From the NCBI GenBank assembly GCA_964507105.1, contig CAZDOR010000003.1, positions 25,019-89,018 on the forward strand: a stretch of DNA of 64,000 bases, read 5' to 3'. The translations under genes and the position numbers were made by a program. Source of the DNA: PWPS01 sp964507105. GTDB taxonomy: Bacteria > Patescibacteriota > Minisyncoccia > Minisyncoccales > PWPS01. The notes under the pieces are model-generated. The model was not told where the DNA came from and searched no databases. It worked only from the letters and a program-made list of their open reading frames with translations. Below, in pieces: positions 15,173-23,619 of the stretch (its first letter is position 1; the number at the start of each line of letters is the position of its first letter).

Positions 15173-15772
15173 ATGGCTTCTGAAAAGACAAGAAAATTAA
15201 AAAAAATTAAAGAAGAAGTTATCGAATTGGAGGAATCCCCCTTATATAGCTACAGAAAAGATAACGACTATTTTCCGGTGATAGGTGAAGGAGATCATGA
15301 TGCCGATTTAATATTTATAGGGGAGGCACCCGGAGAAAATGAGGCAAAAACGGGTCGACCCTTTTGTGGTAGAGCGGGTCAAATTCTTGATGAAATGCTT
15401 GAAGAGGTCGGGATAAAGAGAAAAAATACTTATGTTACCAACATTGTTAAAGATAGACCACCGGAAAATAGAGACCCCACTTCGAATGAGATAACTCTCT
15501 ACGGCCCGTTTTTGGATAGGCAAATCAAGATAATAGAGCCTGATATTGTTGCTACATTGGGAAGATTTTCAGCAAATTATCTTCTGAAAAAATATTCTTT
15601 CGGTGGTAAGTTTTCAATATCAAAGATACACGGGCAATTGTTCGAGAAGGATGATCTTGATTTTAAAATTATTCCTCTTTATCACCCGGCAGCTGCAATT
15701 TACACACAAGATCGAAAAAACGATCTTTCCGAAGATTTTCGGTTTGTAAAAAAATTATTAAATAACACATAA
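15173..15772 (+). CDS. Family-4-like uracil-DNA glycosylase lacking Fe-S cysteines
   Basis: 199 residues. Active-site motifs of family 4 UDG are present: FIGEAPGENEAKTGRPF (motif A, about 45-60), the GRAGQILDEML helix, and PLYHPAAA (motif B His). The enzyme removes uracil from DNA. Family 4 normally binds a 4Fe-4S cluster through four Cys (CxxC near the N-terminus, VKC before RPP, and one before PFL). Here these positions read L, S (EESPLYS), D (VKDRPPENR) and Y (TLYGPFL), and the only Cys is in RPFCGRAG. The fold should therefore be cluster-free. It starts 1 bp after the nuclease gene stop. Confidence 0.88.
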   Translation: MASEKTRKLKKIKEEVIELEESPLYSYRKDNDYFPVIGEGDHDADLIFIGEAPGENEAKTGRPFCGRAGQILDEMLEEVGIKRKNTYVTNIVKDRPPENRDPTSNEITLYGPFLDRQIKIIEPDIVATLGRFSANYLLKKYSFGGKFSISKIHGQLFEKDDLDFKIIPLYHPAAAIYTQDRKNDLSEDFRFVKKLLNNT

Positions 15773-15775
15773 AAC

Positions 15776-16513
15776 ATGGAAATTACAATTTTAGTTATAT
15801 TTGTAGTAATCGCTTTTATGGCAATTAAAATAGCCAAAGAGTATGAAAGAGCGGTTATTTTTAGATTGGGACGTTTTATTGGGGTTAAAGGTCCGGGTCT
15901 TTTCTTCTTAATACCGATAATTGATAAAATGGAAAAAGTGGATCTTAGAATTATTACCCAAGATGTACCGCCACAAGAAGTGATAACAAAGGACAATGTT
16001 CCTGTAAAAATAGATGCCGTTGTTTACTACAAAATAATTAATCCCGAAAAGGCCACCATTGAAGTTGAAAATTTCAAAAAAGCAACTTCGGAAGTTTCTC
16101 AAACGACTCTTCGTGGTGTCGCGGGGGCTTCTGAGCTTGATGATATATTATCCGAACGTGAAAAGATAAATAACAAGCTGCACGAGATTATAGATGAGGC
16201 TACTGATCCATGGGGAATAAAGGTAACCAGCGTAGAAGTAAAACATGTTGAAGTTCCGCGAGAAATGCAAAGATCAATTGCTCAGCAAGCTGAAGCGGAA
16301 AGAACCAAAAGAAGCAAAATTATATTGGCTGATGGTGAATATCAAGCAGCTCAAAAACTGAAAGAAGCCGGGGAGGTTTTAGGCTCGGCTCCGATAACCT
16401 TGCGATATCTCGAAACGCTTTCCGATGCGGCAAAAGAAGAAAACACCAGCATTCTTTTTCCTGTAGAATTGATGGAGATGTTCAAGAAGGTCAATAATGA
16501 AGATGAAGGCTGA
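15776..16513 (+). CDS. Slipin (SPFH/stomatin-like membrane protein)
   Basis: 245 residues. One N-terminal membrane hairpin (about 3-18) is followed by the SPFH core: YERAVIFRLGRFIGVKGPG, DLRIITQDVPPQEVITKD, VPVKIDAVVYYKI, and the coiled-coil QQAEAERTKRSKIILADGE. Slipins oligomerise at membrane microdomains and often pair with an NfeD protease; no NfeD is seen here. The last 17 bp overlap truB. Confidence 0.92.
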   Translation: MEITILVIFVVIAFMAIKIAKEYERAVIFRLGRFIGVKGPGLFFLIPIIDKMEKVDLRIITQDVPPQEVITKDNVPVKIDAVVYYKIINPEKATIEVENFKKATSEVSQTTLRGVAGASELDDILSEREKINNKLHEIIDEATDPWGIKVTSVEVKHVEVPREMQRSIAQQAEAERTKRSKIILADGEYQAAQKLKEAGEVLGSAPITLRYLETLSDAAKEENTSILFPVELMEMFKKVNNEDEG

Positions 16514-17174
16514 ATATGGAGGAATATTCGGGATAAAAAAACCTTCCGGTCCAACTTCTCATGATATTGTTGATCGTTTAAGGGAAATAACGGGGATAAA
16601 CAAGATAGGGCATGCCGGGACATTGGACCCGATTGCGGAAGGAGTTTTGGTTGTAGCGATAGGTCGAAAATTCACCAAACGTATTTCGAAATACCAAAAT
16701 AGTGAAAAGGATTATCGGGCAGTTATAAGGTTGAACAAGACAAGTGACACTGATGACAGGGCGGGAGAAATAAAACCGGTTAAAATTGAGAAAACTCCCG
16801 ATATTGAAAAAATAAAAGACAAACTAAATGAATTTATCGGAACTATCCAGCAGACTCCTCCCATTTACAGTGCAGTTAAAATAAACGGAATTCCCAGTTA
16901 TAAATTAGCCAGAAGAGGAAAAACCCCCAACCTTTCTCCGAGAAAGGTTGTAATTAAGGAAATAATAATAACCGATTACCAGTTTCCCGATTTAAGCCTG
17001 TTTATTACTTCGGGTCCGGGCGTTTATGTAAGATCCATTGCTCGAGATTTAGGTAAAAAATTAAAAACCGGTGGAATCTTGTTTGAGTTAATAAGGATCA
17101 GGGTAGGGAAGTTTACTTTGAAAAATTCTTATAGCTTGAGAGAATTTAAGTCAATCAGACCTCATATGAACTAA
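16497..17174 (+). CDS. truB: tRNA pseudouridine(55) synthase
   Basis: 225 residues, shorter than typical TruB (about 300) because no C-terminal PUA domain is present. The catalytic Asp lies in HAGTLDPIAEGVLVVAIG (about residue 43); KKPSGPTSHDIV and PPIYSAVKINGIPSYKLAR are family motifs. It converts U55 of tRNA to pseudouridine in the T-loop. Starts at 16497 and 16503 both overlap the slipin gene. Confidence 0.94.
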   Translation: MKMKAEYGGIFGIKKPSGPTSHDIVDRLREITGINKIGHAGTLDPIAEGVLVVAIGRKFTKRISKYQNSEKDYRAVIRLNKTSDTDDRAGEIKPVKIEKTPDIEKIKDKLNEFIGTIQQTPPIYSAVKINGIPSYKLARRGKTPNLSPRKVVIKEIIITDYQFPDLSLFITSGPGVYVRSIARDLGKKLKTGGILFELIRIRVGKFTLKNSYSLREFKSIRPHMN

Positions 17175-17180
17175 ATAAAT

Positions 17181-17210
17181 AAAAAATAAGCCTCGCATTT
17201 GTGCGAGGCT
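17181..17210 (-). terminator. Terminator, mainly for the minus-strand GerMN gene
   Basis: Stem AGCCTCGCA / TGCGAGGCT. On the minus strand it is followed by TTATTTTTTATTT, a good T-tract; on the + strand the downstream sequence is poor in T, so any effect on truB transcripts is likely weaker. Confidence 0.8.
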
Positions 17211-17223
17211 CAGGTTTGCTTAT

Positions 17224-17700
17224 TCATGGTTGAAAGATATGTTCTTGGCCAATGAATTCAATCTGGCATACGTTTCCGAATTGTAGAACAGTTTTTTTAA
17301 TTTGCTTCTTAAGATTCTCAATTCTACTTGATCCACCACTGGTGAAAAAATTATCATCTTGAAGTTTTATGGTTACTTTTCCGTTGTTTTCAAATACATC
17401 TTTTACGAAAACAGAATGATTTTCATTCCATTCAGTTGAAAAGCCGATATCTTTTTCTTCAGCAGTCAATTCTATATTAATTAACTTCTCTACAGTACGT
17501 TTTATCCGGTTGTTCGCTTCTACTTTTCGGTAAACAGGAAACAAGTTCGTTTCGCTTTCCAGCGAATCGGCAATTTCAAAGTTATTTACATATATTGGAA
17601 CCACCTTTTCCGGACTCTTTCCGTTTACGGGATTAACACTTAAGAAAGTAATCACAATTACCATAAAAGCAACAAAAAAAAGAACAAATATTTTTTTCAT
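17224..17700 (-). CDS. GerMN-domain-like exported protein
   Basis: 158 residues. Signal or anchor segment at 3-22 (IFVLFFVAFMVIVITFLSV). The body follows the GerMN layout: VVPIYVNNF, LFPVYRKVE, IKRTVEKLINIELTAEE, VTIKLQDDNFF, ENLKKQIKKTVLQF, and IEFIGQEH. GerMN domains are extracytoplasmic, found in spore-germination and lipoproteins; outside spore-formers the role is unknown. It has a consensus promoter, an AGGAGGG Shine-Dalgarno site (17706-17712) and its own terminator. Confidence 0.78.
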   Translation of the reverse strand: MKKIFVLFFVAFMVIVITFLSVNPVNGKSPEKVVPIYVNNFEIADSLESETNLFPVYRKVEANNRIKRTVEKLINIELTAEEKDIGFSTEWNENHSVFVKDVFENNGKVTIKLQDDNFFTSGGSSRIENLKKQIKKTVLQFGNVCQIEFIGQEHIFQP

Positions 17701-17721
17701 AATATCCCTCCTCTGTTCTTT

Positions 17722-17750
17722 ATTATAGTATATAATATTTTAAAAGTCAA
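17722..17750 (-). promoter_or_regulatory. Promoter of the GerMN-like gene
   Basis: On the minus strand TTGACT (17745-17750), 17-bp spacer, TATAAT (17722-17727). Predicted start near 17715, only a few nt before the Shine-Dalgarno site. Confidence 0.75.
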
Positions 17751-17756
17751 AAAAGG

Positions 17757-17785
17757 TTGAATAAGCTAAACTTAAATACTATAAT
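17757..17785 (+). promoter_or_regulatory. Promoter of the mscS-antiporter unit
   Basis: TTGAAT (17757-17762), 17-bp spacer, TATAAT (17780-17785). It is divergent from the GerMN promoter with the two -35 boxes 6 bp apart. The ATG at 17794 would have an extremely short leader. Confidence 0.68.
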
Positions 17786-17793
17786 GGAGCAAT

Positions 17794-18867
17794 ATGCTTG
17801 AATCAGTTAGGGATTTTAAAAATTTAAAAGTTTTGGAAGGCACTTTTTTAGGTAATACGGGCTTGGACTATGTTTTATTTTTTGCTACTTTTGTAGCGTT
17901 ATTTATTTTTATAAAAGCAGTTGAGAGGGTTTTACTTGACAAATTGAGAAAGACGGATAAAAGAAAGAAAAGCTTGAAGACCGTTTTGATTGAATTTGTA
18001 CTATCGATAAAAACGAGCTTGTATCTTTTCACCGCTTTTGTTCTTTCGCTTTTGGTTTTACCGACCGTTAATGATCAGTTGTTCAGAATTTTACAAATAG
18101 TTTTGTCAATTTGGATTACCATCAGATTAGTTATTGGAATTCAATTGTTTATTGATTATATTTTAAGGCGAAAGCTTTTAGATGATTCTGACCCTGGAAC
18201 GGAAGTGGCTGCAAAAAATATGGGAACGATATTCAAAGTGCTACTTTGGATAGTTGTTATCTTATTTTTTCTTTCCAATTTTGGTGTGGAGGTTACTTCA
18301 CTGATTGCGGGACTTGGTGTAGGAGGGGTAGCAATCGCTTTTGCTCTTCAAAACGTACTGGAAGATCTTTTTAGTTCTTTTGCGATTTATTTTGACAAAC
18401 CTTTCACGATCGGGGATTTTATAGAGGTGGATGGTCAATGGGGGAGTGTCGAGAAGATTGGATTGAAAACAACCCGAATAAGGGCGTTGCAAGGTGAAGA
18501 GATTGTAATGGCTAACAGAGAATTAACTGATAAAAGAATTCATAACTTTAAGCGCTTAGATCAAAGAAGGGGTGTTTTTGAATTCGGGGTAACTTATGAC
18601 ACTTCCCATGAAAAAATGAAAAGAATCCCGGAAATAGTAAGAAATATAATAAGCAGTGAAGAGTTGACCGAATTTGACAGAGCTCACTTTAATGGATTTG
18701 GAGATTCAGCCCTGGAATATGAAGTAGCTTACTTTGTAAAATCGGATGACTTTAAAAAATTTAGAGATATTCACGAATCAATTCTGTTAAATATAAAAAA
18801 AGAATTCGAAAAGGAGGGTATAGATATGGCCTTCCCAACAAGGACAGTTCATTTATTTAATAAATAG
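17794..18867 (+). CDS. MscS-family mechanosensitive ion channel
   Basis: 357 residues with about four or five spans before the MscS core. The pore-lining helix GLGVGGVAIAFALQNVLEDL (about 172-190) and the beta domain DKPFTIGDFIEVDGQWGSVEKIGLKTTRI are characteristic. It releases solutes on hypo-osmotic shock. The next gene, a Kef-type antiporter, begins 2 bp after the stop, suggesting an osmotic/ion homeostasis operon. Confidence 0.92.
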   Translation: MLESVRDFKNLKVLEGTFLGNTGLDYVLFFATFVALFIFIKAVERVLLDKLRKTDKRKKSLKTVLIEFVLSIKTSLYLFTAFVLSLLVLPTVNDQLFRILQIVLSIWITIRLVIGIQLFIDYILRRKLLDDSDPGTEVAAKNMGTIFKVLLWIVVILFFLSNFGVEVTSLIAGLGVGGVAIAFALQNVLEDLFSSFAIYFDKPFTIGDFIEVDGQWGSVEKIGLKTTRIRALQGEEIVMANRELTDKRIHNFKRLDQRRGVFEFGVTYDTSHEKMKRIPEIVRNIISSEELTEFDRAHFNGFGDSALEYEVAYFVKSDDFKKFRDIHESILLNIKKEFEKEGIDMAFPTRTVHLFNK

Positions 18868-18869
18868 GT

Positions 18870-20594
18870 ATGAGCATAATCGAGCCACTTTTTGAAACGA
18901 TAATTGATTCTTTGACTGCTATTGACCCCCTCCTTTTGGAGTTGGGTCTTATTTTAGTTTTGGCAGCAATTTTAGGGATAATTTTAAAAGCGCTCAAGCA
19001 ACCTTTAATTTTAGCTTATTTAATTACGGGGCTGATAATAGGTGCTTTGGGGTTTTTTGATATTGCCGAAAGAGAAGCCTTGGAGTTTTTGTCTAATCTT
19101 GGAGTGATGTTCTTGCTTTTCTTGGTAGGATTGGAAATGGATTACAATTCAATTAAAAAGGTGGGTAAAACTTCCCTGGCTATTGGTTTGGGGCAAGTTG
19201 CCTTTACGGCTACCGGTGGATTTTTAATAGCTAATTTCGTATTCGGGTTTGAGCTTATTCACGCCGTATATATTGCTATCGCATTAACTTTTTCAAGTAC
19301 TGTAATAATTGTAAAACTACTTTCGGATAAAGGTAATTTAACCAGCTTGCATGGAAGAGCGGCTATTGGGCTTCTATTAGTTCAAGACTTGGTAGTTGTT
19401 TTAATACTTATATCTCTTAATGCATTGGAGGCCGGGGGGGAGGTTGGAGGAATTTCGATTATACAGATTATACTCGGAGGGGTAGTTCTTTTTGTTGTTA
19501 TGATGGCCTTGGGTCGGTCCGTGTTTCCGTATATATTCAGGAAAATTGCCCACTCACAAGAATTATTATTTTTGGTTAGTTTAGCTTGGCTTTTGTTTTT
19601 TGCCGTTATAGTTAAGGCGGCCGGTTTTTCGATAGAAATCGCCGGATTTTTGGGTGGTGTAGCGTTAGCGAATTCTTCTCAAAAATATCATATAGCAAGT
19701 AAGATAAGGCCGCTCAGAGATTTCTTTATTTTAGTGTTTTTTGCAATGCTGGGATCAATGATGGCCGTTTCCGATATAGGCGGAATGATTGTTCCGATAC
19801 TGGCTTTCTCGTTTTTTGTTCTCATCGGTAATCCGATTATCGTAATGTTTATTATGAAACTTTTAGGTTACAAGAAGAGAACTAACTTTTTAACCGGGGT
19901 TACCGTGGCACAAATTTCCGAATTCAGCATGATTTTTGCTACATTAGGTCTCACCTTGAATCATATTACAGATCAAGTTTTTGCTCTCATAGCATCGGTG
20001 GGTGTGATTACTATCACATTATCTACATACTTAATTCTTTATGCCGAAAAGATATTTCCATACATTTCAGAATTTTTATCAATATTTGAAAAAGAGAATA
20101 CAATTGAAGATAAAGAAAGTGACTTGGATGCTTCAAGACCTATAGTTTTAATTGGTGCCCACAGAACGGGAGAGGGGATAATGAATTATATAGACCCCGA
20201 TGATTTATTGGTTATAGACTTCGATCCGGTTGTAATAGACAACCTTAGAAGAAAGGGAATAAAATGTCTATTTTCCGATATAACGGATCCACATGTTTTG
20301 GAGCATGTAAACATTAATGATGCTCAGGTTGTTATATCCACCAGTCCGAACTTGAAAGACAATCTTGATTTAATAAGAAGAATTAAAAGAAAAGGGTATG
20401 ATATAAAGATTATAGTTAGGGCGGAAACCAAAGAAGAAGCTTTAGAGCTTTATGATGAAGGTGCTGACTATGTTCTTTTACCCCACTTTGTTTCCGGCCA
20501 ATATTTGGGAAGTATAATCGACCCTGAATTTAATTTGGATAGATTAAAAGAATTAAAGGAAATTGACTTAGAACTACTTACAGAAACCGAGTAG
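18870..20594 (+). CDS. Kef/CPA2-type monovalent cation:proton antiporter with TrkA-N domain
   Basis: 574 residues. About 12 membrane spans (1-395) with CPA2 motifs LAYLITGLIIGALGFF, GVMFLLFLVGLEMDY and ALTFSSTVIIVKLLSDKG. From about 415 a cytosolic Rossmann domain (IVLIGAHRTGEGIM, LVIDFDPVVIDNLRR, VVISTSPNLKDN) fits TrkA-N, although the first Gly-rich loop is degenerate (GAHRTGEG). It probably exports K+ or Na+ in exchange for protons under nucleotide control. It is coupled to mscS. Confidence 0.9.
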   Translation: MSIIEPLFETIIDSLTAIDPLLLELGLILVLAAILGIILKALKQPLILAYLITGLIIGALGFFDIAEREALEFLSNLGVMFLLFLVGLEMDYNSIKKVGKTSLAIGLGQVAFTATGGFLIANFVFGFELIHAVYIAIALTFSSTVIIVKLLSDKGNLTSLHGRAAIGLLLVQDLVVVLILISLNALEAGGEVGGISIIQIILGGVVLFVVMMALGRSVFPYIFRKIAHSQELLFLVSLAWLLFFAVIVKAAGFSIEIAGFLGGVALANSSQKYHIASKIRPLRDFFILVFFAMLGSMMAVSDIGGMIVPILAFSFFVLIGNPIIVMFIMKLLGYKKRTNFLTGVTVAQISEFSMIFATLGLTLNHITDQVFALIASVGVITITLSTYLILYAEKIFPYISEFLSIFEKENTIEDKESDLDASRPIVLIGAHRTGEGIMNYIDPDDLLVIDFDPVVIDNLRRKGIKCLFSDITDPHVLEHVNINDAQVVISTSPNLKDNLDLIRRIKRKGYDIKIIVRAETKEEALELYDEGADYVLLPHFVSGQYLGSIIDPEFNLDRLKELKEIDLELLTETE

Positions 20595-20637
20595 GTCACA
20601 TTTAATTACTTTTTAGTTCGGGTTAAAAATAGTTCGG

Positions 20638-21252
20638 ATGACAATAACCGATAAACATTTCAAAGTTATAAAATACAGCCTGATATCGCTGTTAATATTT
20701 TTTGTTTTCGCTATCTTAGGTGTTGTCTATAGTCGATTGAGATGGGAAGAGGCGGGTCAATTTTTTTTGGAATTGGGGGAGCAGTTTTCATTCATTCAGG
20801 ATTTTGGCCTTTGGTCCATTTTTTTATTTATCTTTATTAATAATACAATTACCGTATTCATTGCATCTCTTACCGGTGTTTTTTTGGGGGTAGTTTCCGT
20901 TTTTATTTTAATTGTTAACGGTTTCTTGCTGGGGGTTGTTAGTGGATACACTTATCCCGCTTTAGGATTTTCAGGTTTGTTTTTTAGCTTAGCCCCGCAT
21001 GGGATATTTGAATTTCCGGCTCTTTTCATAGGTACCGGGCTGGGTATGAACTTGGGTTTTTCAACCTATAAAGAGATAAAAAAGGGAAATTTAACTTTAA
21101 AAAAAGCATATAACAGAATTAGAAAATTAAGATTTCCGAGTAAAAAAGTAAAAGAAGATTATTTTTTCACCTTTGAAGTTCTTTTCAAGATAGTTACCCC
21201 CTTACTTCTTGTGGCTGCCCTGATTGAAGCTTATTTGATATATTTTCTATGA
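20638..21252 (+). CDS. SpoIIM-like integral membrane protein (stage II sporulation protein M family)
   Basis: 204 residues, about five spans. It matches the SpoIIM family by FIFINNTITVFIASLTGVFLG (first 20 residues), NGFLLGVVSG, and LAPHGIFEFPALFIGTGLG. In Bacillus the protein works with SpoIID/P in engulfment; widely distributed relatives in non-spore-formers have unknown roles. It lies behind the ion-homeostasis genes and overlaps pgeF by 4 bp. Confidence 0.88.
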   Translation: MTITDKHFKVIKYSLISLLIFFVFAILGVVYSRLRWEEAGQFFLELGEQFSFIQDFGLWSIFLFIFINNTITVFIASLTGVFLGVVSVFILIVNGFLLGVVSGYTYPALGFSGLFFSLAPHGIFEFPALFIGTGLGMNLGFSTYKEIKKGNLTLKKAYNRIRKLRFPSKKVKEDYFFTFEVLFKIVTPLLLVAALIEAYLIYFL

Positions 21253-21887
21253 AACCGCAGATTTACTTATCGAGAAAGAAGGACGGTTCGATGAACAATC
21301 CTAAAAATATTGAGTTATTTTTGAAAAAAAATGGAGTTAACCCGAAAGAATTTACAAGAGCTGATTTGATTCACGGAAGTAGAGTGGAAGAAGTTAAAAA
21401 AGAGGAGATTGGTTCCGTAATCACCGATGCCGATGGCTTAATTGCAACTACACCTACTTATTTAGGAGTAACGGTTGCCGATTGCTTGCCGATATATTTT
21501 TGGTCAAAAGATATGATAGGAATTCTCCACGGGGGATGGAGGGGGTTGAAAAAGGGAATAATTGAAAGTGCGGTAGAAAAGATAAAACGAAAGGCGATTA
21601 CATTGAAGGGTGTAAAGGTATGGATTGGTCCTTCAATTCACTCTTGCCATTATGAAGTCAAAACTGATTTGGTTGAATATTTTTCGGATCATGGCAATAG
21701 CTTTGAATGCAGAAATGGAAAAACATATTTGAATTTACAAAAGGTAGCTGAAGAGAAACTTAATTCATTCGGGATAAAAAATATTACAATCAGTTCCGAA
21801 TGTACTTATTGCAATAAAAAATATTTTTCATATCGACGCGATAAAAAATTAAAAAATATGTTAGCCATAATTGGATTTAATTATTAA
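21249..21887 (+). CDS. pgeF: Peptidoglycan editing factor PgeF / YfiH-type multi-copper oxidase-like protein
   Basis: 212 residues. YfiH/DUF152 landmarks: TRADLIHGSRV, DADGLIATTPTYLGVTVADCLPI (start quoted for recognition), ILHGGWRGLKKGII, IGPSIHSCHYEV and CTYCNKKYFSYRRD. The zinc ligands His (LIHG, HGGW) and Cys (ADC) are present. Homologues act on purine nucleosides and help keep L-Ser out of the peptidoglycan stem. An ATGA overlap couples it to the SpoIIM-like gene. Confidence 0.9.
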   Translation: MKPQIYLSRKKDGSMNNPKNIELFLKKNGVNPKEFTRADLIHGSRVEEVKKEEIGSVITDADGLIATTPTYLGVTVADCLPIYFWSKDMIGILHGGWRGLKKGIIESAVEKIKRKAITLKGVKVWIGPSIHSCHYEVKTDLVEYFSDHGNSFECRNGKTYLNLQKVAEEKLNSFGIKNITISSECTYCNKKYFSYRRDKKLKNMLAIIGFNY

Positions 21888-21902
21888 TTTTTATAAGATA
21901 AT

Positions 21903-22778
21903 ATGCGTAAAATAAAAAAAGCAGTCATAGCAGCGGCGGGTTACGGAACAAGATTTTTACCTGCGACTAAAAACCAACCAAAGGAAATGCTTCCAATCGT
22001 TGATAAACCGATAATTCATCATCTCGTCGAGGAAGCGGTCGATTCCGGGATCGAGGATATAATAATAGTTACCAGAGCGGGTCAGATGCCGATGGAAGAT
22101 CATTTTGATTCTAATTATGAGCTTGAAAAGGAATTAAAAGAAGCGGGAAAACTTAAAAGATTAAAGAAGATTGAAGGAATTCCGCAGATGGCTAATTTTG
22201 CCTACGTGAGGCAGCACAAGGATTATCCATATGGTAATGCAACTCCTCTTTTGTGTGCAGCACCCCTTATAGACGACGATGAGGCTTTTGTTTATATGTT
22301 TGGAGATGACCTCACACTTTCCGATGAGCCGGTTACAAAACAGCTTATAGACGTGTATGAAGCGGAAAATCCAACTGCCGTATTGGGAGTTCAAGAAGTA
22401 CCGGACGAAGAAGTTGAAAGGTATGGAACCGTAAAATACAAAGACAAGTCAAAAAGTTATGAAATAGAAGCCGGTTATGAAAAACTCCCGGCCGATCAGG
22501 CCCCTTCCAACATGGCTCTTTTCGGAAGATTTGTTTTTTCTCATGATATAATTGAACAAGCAAAAGAGACACCGACCGGAAAAGACGGGGAGCTTTGGGC
22601 TATGGACATTGTTAACAACATGGCTCAGGATGGTCGCAAGGTGCTTGCTCAACCGATAGAGGGTCAGTGGCACACTACCGGAGATCCTTTACGATACTTA
22701 AAAACTTCGGTTGAATTCGCATTGCGGCGCGAAGATATCGGCCCTGATTTCGAGGAATATATCAAAAATAGATTTTAG
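21903..22778 (+). CDS. galU: UTP--glucose-1-phosphate uridylyltransferase
   Basis: 291 residues, full length. The nucleotide-binding motif AAGYGTRFLPATKNQPKEML (about 11-30) and later VEEAVDSGIEDIIIVT, FGDDLTLSD and GQWHTTGDPLRYLK are diagnostic of bacterial GalU. It makes UDP-glucose for cell-envelope glycans. It lies 15 bp after pgeF. The 265 bp that follow, to 23043, hold no gene or clear terminator. Confidence 0.95.
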   Translation: MRKIKKAVIAAAGYGTRFLPATKNQPKEMLPIVDKPIIHHLVEEAVDSGIEDIIIVTRAGQMPMEDHFDSNYELEKELKEAGKLKRLKKIEGIPQMANFAYVRQHKDYPYGNATPLLCAAPLIDDDEAFVYMFGDDLTLSDEPVTKQLIDVYEAENPTAVLGVQEVPDEEVERYGTVKYKDKSKSYEIEAGYEKLPADQAPSNMALFGRFVFSHDIIEQAKETPTGKDGELWAMDIVNNMAQDGRKVLAQPIEGQWHTTGDPLRYLKTSVEFALRREDIGPDFEEYIKNRF

Positions 22779-23043
22779 ACTCTTCTCAATTATTTTATTT
22801 TAATTTTCATTATATTGGGTTGATTCGGTGATATTCCCGACGGTATTTTGCTTTAAAATCAAATATTGTTACTGAAAGATTTATTCTGGAATTTATCACT
22901 AATAAGTTTTGATGATGGAGGCGTGTTACTGCTTTATGTTTTTTAATAGTTGTGGAATTACAAACTCAATATGAGGGTTCTTTAGATAGTGAGTCTATTT
23001 CATTGTTCAAAATTAAAAATTGTGATAAAGAAGTTTTCTATAT

Positions 23044-23619
23044 ATGAGAGAATTTAAATCTCTGAAAAATGAAAAAGTAACAAAATTACTGAAATCGGGT
23101 AAAGTTGGAGTTGTGCCGACTGATACCATTTATGGAGTTGTTGGTTTGGCATTACTACCCGAAACAGTAGAAAGAATATATGGGATAAAAGACAGAAATA
23201 GGGAGAAACCGATGATAGTTCTTGTTGATTCCACAAAAAATTTAAAAAAGGACTTTGATATTGATTGTCCGGAAAGGATAGTTAATTTGTGGCCGGCAAA
23301 GTTATCCGTAATTTTAAGTTGCAAGAAGTATCCTCACATACATCGAGGAAAGAAGACGATAGCCTTCCGGATTCCGGATAGTGAAAAACTCAGGGATTTG
23401 ATATTCAAAACCGGACCCTTGGTTGCTCCCAGCGCCAACCCGGAAGGAAGACCGCCGGCATTAACGATAGAGAAAGCTAAAACTTATTTTGGTTCAAGGG
23501 TTGATTTTTACGTTGACGAGGGGGAGTTGAACAAAAAATCCTCAACACTGGTTAAGTGCTCGGATGGAGATTTTAAAGTTTTGAGAAGGGGTGAGTTCAA
23601 TTTAGAACGTTTCCGATAA
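23044..23619 (+). CDS. tsaC: L-threonylcarbamoyladenylate synthase
   Basis: 191 residues, the single YrdC domain form. Motifs: GKVGVVPTDTIYGVVGLA, IYGIKDRNREKPMIVLV (KxR..KP signature, about 47-60) and APSANPEGRPPA. It makes the threonylcarbamoyl-AMP used for t6A37 in tRNA, which the MtaB-type enzyme at 44.7 kb would then thiolate. The 3' end overlaps the convergent fmt gene by 23 bp. Confidence 0.93.
   Translation: MREFKSLKNEKVTKLLKSGKVGVVPTDTIYGVVGLALLPETVERIYGIKDRNREKPMIVLVDSTKNLKKDFDIDCPERIVNLWPAKLSVILSCKKYPHIHRGKKTIAFRIPDSEKLRDLIFKTGPLVAPSANPEGRPPALTIEKAKTYFGSRVDFYVDEGELNKKSSTLVKCSDGDFKVLRRGEFNLERFR

Noticed and set aside
22779..23043. Short ORF (20 codons) and possible leader between galU and tsaC
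   Set aside because: No Shine-Dalgarno site, promoter, terminator or convincing structure; I see nothing in this 265-bp gap.
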